Shown here piece after piece: positions 61,314 to 64,000 of a DNA stretch of 64,000 nt; position 1 is the stretch's first letter; the number at the start of each line of letters is the position of its first letter. Source of the stretch: Pseudomonadota bacterium (GTDB taxonomy: Bacteria; Campylobacterota; Campylobacteria; Campylobacterales; Sulfurospirillaceae); the NCBI GenBank assembly GCA_017860615.1, contig JAGDMU010000003.1, positions 51,143-115,142 of the forward strand, read 5' to 3'. A program made the position numbers and the translations under genes. The notes beneath the pieces were generated by a model. The model was not told the origin of the DNA. It made no database searches and was given only the letters and a program-made list of their open reading frames with translations.

Positions 61314-61362
61314 TTACATGTAATAATATAGAAGTGTTATTATAACAGATTATTACATGTAA
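61314..61362. repeat. Inverted repeat TTACATGTAATAAT-N21-ATTATTACATGTAA between flgL stop and ftsK
   Basis: Perfect 14-bp arms; overlaps the flgL TAA stop. Confidence 0.7.
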
Positions 61363-63764
61363 TCCAGTAGAGACATGGAAGCTACTTTCGTAATTGTCGA
61401 CAACATCGCTTGATAGGAGGTATTAATTTGGGTAAATTCTAAATAAGCCTCTGTAGGGTCTACACCAACGATATCTGTCTGAACCGTTTGGACATTGACT
61501 TTAAGGGTATCTGTTGTCTCTTTGGCATCTTTTAAAGCATTCGAATAAGCACCTATTTTAGTATGCTCTTTTGTAACGTGATCGGAAATATGATCAATTT
61601 GGCTCAGCGCATTTTGAATACCGATATTGCGTGGATCATCTGCATCTGAATCCATACGGAAATTGCCTGAACGTACCGCTGCGATCATTTCTTCCAATTG
61701 TCCAAAGATATCAATGGTAGGGTTTTCAATGGTTACAGAATCGTTTGCCATAAAAGAAAGTGCTGTACTTGTTGTACCACTGTAATCACCTGAATCGCTG
61801 TCATACATTGAAAATTCAATTTTAGATTCAGAAGCGGTTCGGTCTAAAATGGAGATACGACCTTTATAGTCCAATTCAACTTCGACACTATTTTGAGCTG
61901 TTTTAATGGCATAGTTGTACTCTTCTGCATCCGTACTTGCCGCAGGTACACCATCTGTTGGAAGTGTGCCAGATGTTAACATACTTATAATATCTGTCAA
62001 TTGTTGATACGTAACATCATCTGCACTGGTTACGTTACCACTTCCATTGAGAATGGAGAATGTTTCATTTGTATCTGTTGTGTCACCGTCATTATTCAAA
62101 TCAATAGAAACACTGCTTCCCGCATTTGCAAAATTGATTGTTGCAGTATTGGTGTTGCCATTTTTGTCTTTAAAATCCAAAGTTAATGACTTTCCATTAA
62201 GAGTGTCAACGCCCGCAACTTCACTCAGTTTGGTAGTAGCTGTAGCATATTCATTGGTTCCAATAACCACTTGAGAGACATTACCGTTAAGCTCATTGCC
62301 ATCTTTGGCAAAACCACGCTCTGTATAGTTAATGGCATCGGGAATGCTAAAACCAGATGTAGCCGTTAGCCCGTCTCTTGCAACCAATGTTGCATTGAGT
62401 GTTGCACTCGGATCATCAGCAATCATTTGACCATCTTCAATACGCACAGATCCCGCAGTCAAACCATACTCTGTTTCAATCGCACTCATCAAATCTTGAA
62501 CAGTCGTTGCTGCAGTTACAGCCATAGCCGTTCCACCAACAAGGATATTGTCAACATTGGATGGTAGAACAGTACTTAAAAGTGTGCTTGCTTTTGCTGC
62601 ATCGCCACTGCTTGTTTCTAATGGATAACCAACACGGTAAACTCCCGCATTATAAATATCAGCACGAGACGTAATAGTCGTTGCCGTATTGGTAGAAGTA
62701 TAGTTGCTCGCATTAAATGCGATAATATCGACGTTTGAATTAGAAAGAAGTGCATTAACATCTGTTTGATCAGCATCACCTGATGTTCCAGCTGCGGCAT
62801 CTCTATCTACTGCACCAAAAAGATTCATTTCAAGTACTTGGTTACCTGTCGTAAGATCTTTGACTTCAATTTGTCCATTAGCATTCATTGAAACGTTAAC
62901 AACATTATTCGTCGAAGTATTGCCATAAGCATTACCAATGCTTTCCATTAGATCATCAACCGATGATGTTGCACTCATAGTAATTTTTGTTGAAAACGTC
63001 TCACCATTTGGATTGCGACCAGAGAGATAAAAAACAGTATTAGGGTTATTGGTCTTATCACTATCGGTATCGCCTACCATATCACGAATAGTATCTTCAC
63101 CTGTTAAATAAACTTCACTCGAAGTTGCATCACTTCCTGCATTATTCATAATCGCTGGATGGAGAGCTGTTTGATTTAGCATACCAACATTGGTAGAAAT
63201 CACTTTGCTGTAATCACTATCGGTTCCTAAAAAAAGTGACTTACCATCTACATTATAAGGAAGTTCAACCCCCGAACCAATGACTGCTGTTAAACTATCA
63301 TCATTACCATTATAGGTGCCATCACTGCTAATAGGCTTCGTTGCAACAGCAGAACCTGAAAATAAGAATTGACCATTAATAGAGGTATTGGAAAGACCAA
63401 TAAGCTGCTCTTTAATCGCTTCTAACTCATTTGCAATCGCTTCTAAGCTCGTTGTTGAGTTAGAAGCATTGGCTGCTTGTGAAAGTTTTGTTTTAAATAA
63501 ATCAAATTTAGAGGTAATCTCAGTGAGCGTAGAATCTGTATTGTCTGCAAATGATTTCGCTTTTGAACTGCTTTCAGAAGATTGAGTCAGAGTACTAATT
63601 TCATAGTTCAAACGCATCGTATCAACATAGATACCAGTATTTTCATAACTATTCTGTATCTTCATACCTGAAGCAAGCTGCTGATTAATATTATAAAGTT
63701 TCTCGCTAGAAGTGCGATAGTTACGTAGTGAAGTATTATATAAAAGTGCGTTTGTTACTCTCAT
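61353..63764 (-). CDS. flgL: Flagellar hook-associated protein 3 FlgL
   Basis: N-terminus MRVTNALLYNTSLRNYRTSSEKLYNINQQLASGMKIQNSYEN, C-terminus flagellin-like; start at MRVTN with GGAGAAA RBS. Confidence 0.92.
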   Translation of the reverse strand: MRVTNALLYNTSLRNYRTSSEKLYNINQQLASGMKIQNSYENTGIYVDTMRLNYEISTLTQSSESSSKAKSFADNTDSTLTEITSKFDLFKTKLSQAANASNSTTSLEAIANELEAIKEQLIGLSNTSINGQFLFSGSAVATKPISSDGTYNGNDDSLTAVIGSGVELPYNVDGKSLFLGTDSDYSKVISTNVGMLNQTALHPAIMNNAGSDATSSEVYLTGEDTIRDMVGDTDSDKTNNPNTVFYLSGRNPNGETFSTKITMSATSSVDDLMESIGNAYGNTSTNNVVNVSMNANGQIEVKDLTTGNQVLEMNLFGAVDRDAAAGTSGDADQTDVNALLSNSNVDIIAFNASNYTSTNTATTITSRADIYNAGVYRVGYPLETSSGDAAKASTLLSTVLPSNVDNILVGGTAMAVTAATTVQDLMSAIETEYGLTAGSVRIEDGQMIADDPSATLNATLVARDGLTATSGFSIPDAINYTERGFAKDGNELNGNVSQVVIGTNEYATATTKLSEVAGVDTLNGKSLTLDFKDKNGNTNTATINFANAGSSVSIDLNNDGDTTDTNETFSILNGSGNVTSADDVTYQQLTDIISMLTSGTLPTDGVPAASTDAEEYNYAIKTAQNSVEVELDYKGRISILDRTASESKIEFSMYDSDSGDYSGTTSTALSFMANDSVTIENPTIDIFGQLEEMIAAVRSGNFRMDSDADDPRNIGIQNALSQIDHISDHVTKEHTKIGAYSNALKDAKETTDTLKVNVQTVQTDIVGVDPTEAYLEFTQINTSYQAMLSTITKVASMSLLDYM

Positions 63765-63796
63765 GGCTTTCTCCATTATTTTTCATTCTAAGATAC

Positions 63797-63814
63797 AAGC
63801 AATTTTAATTCCTT
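63797..63814 (-). promoter_or_regulatory. Candidate sigma54 promoter AAGGAATTAAAATTGCTT upstream of flgL
   Basis: GG-N10-GC spacing with TTGCT -12 element, ~35 nt upstream of flgL ATG. Confidence 0.45.
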
Positions 63815-63889
63815 GTGCAAAATATCGACTTTTTGGGAACATTCTTTAACTTTTTAAAAAATATTATTGTCTTTTTTTAAAAAAAATTG

Positions 63890-63895
63890 TACAAT
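63890..63895 (+). promoter_or_regulatory. Putative -10 box (TACAAT) upstream of the HU gene
   Basis: TGTACAAT preceded by phased A/T tracts, 35 nt before ATG. Confidence 0.4.
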
Positions 63896-63929
63896 CCTCG
63901 CACAAACACTTTATTTTAAGGAATGAGCA

Positions 63930-64000
63930 ATGAAAAAAGCGGAATTTATCCAAGCAGTCTCTGAGAAAGCAGGTCTTTCTAAGAAAGATAGTCAAAAAGC
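63930..64000 (+). CDS. HU-family DNA-binding protein, N-terminal part, truncated by window end
   Basis: MKKAEFIQAVSEKAGLSKKDSQKA. Confidence 0.85.
   Translation, partial: MKKAEFIQAVSEKAGLSKKDSQK

Noticed and set aside
61353-63764. Unusually long FlgL (about 800 aa) as a possible fusion
   Set aside because: Long FlgL proteins with expanded central domains are known in Campylobacterota, so not considered novel
1-64000. Search for CRISPR arrays, transposases, integrases, toxin-antitoxin or phage genes
   Set aside because: None recognised; both tRNAs lie between core genes with no integrase or attachment-site duplication visible

Overview
This 64 kb window reads as chromosomal core DNA of a Campylobacterota (epsilonproteobacterial) organism, most like Sulfurospirillum. 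That assignment comes from protein recognition and gene order (for example flgA-ubiX-coaD-tmk), not from any database search. It is densely coding on both strands. Content includes amino-acid, cofactor and envelope biosynthesis (murA, moeA, hisS, speA, cysE, aspartate aminotransferase, ilvBN, lpxD, pdxJ/pdxA, trpC, proA, DAHP synthase, ilvA), three methyl-accepting chemotaxis proteins, flagellar flgA and flgL, ftsK, acnB, ppsA, a CbiMQO/NikMNQO-type nickel/cobalt transporter with a NikK-like protein, a polar amino-acid ABC transporter (aapJQMP-like), tRNA 2-selenouridine synthase, and an SQR-like flavoprotein/cytochrome c/cytochrome b561 cluster. There are two tRNA genes (Gly-GCC, Pro-GGG). 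I saw no rRNA, CRISPR array, transposase, prophage or clear mobile island. Main points for follow-up: (1) the palindrome TTACATGTAA is strongly over-represented and occurs in paired inverted arrangements at gene ends; (2) the flgA reading frame runs through a tRNA-Gly gene, with no canonical start codon after it; (3) ftsK lacks any ATG/GTG/TTG start for its conserved N-terminus, and an ATC with an ideal Shine-Dalgarno is the best candidate; (4) a perfect 12-bp inverted repeat upstream of the nickel transporter fits a NikR operator; (5) a cytochrome b561-diheme c fusion lies next to an SQR-like flavoprotein; (6) a chemoreceptor has a Cache-like sensor but no N-terminal membrane anchor. I did not find a clearly new multi-gene defence or mobile system.
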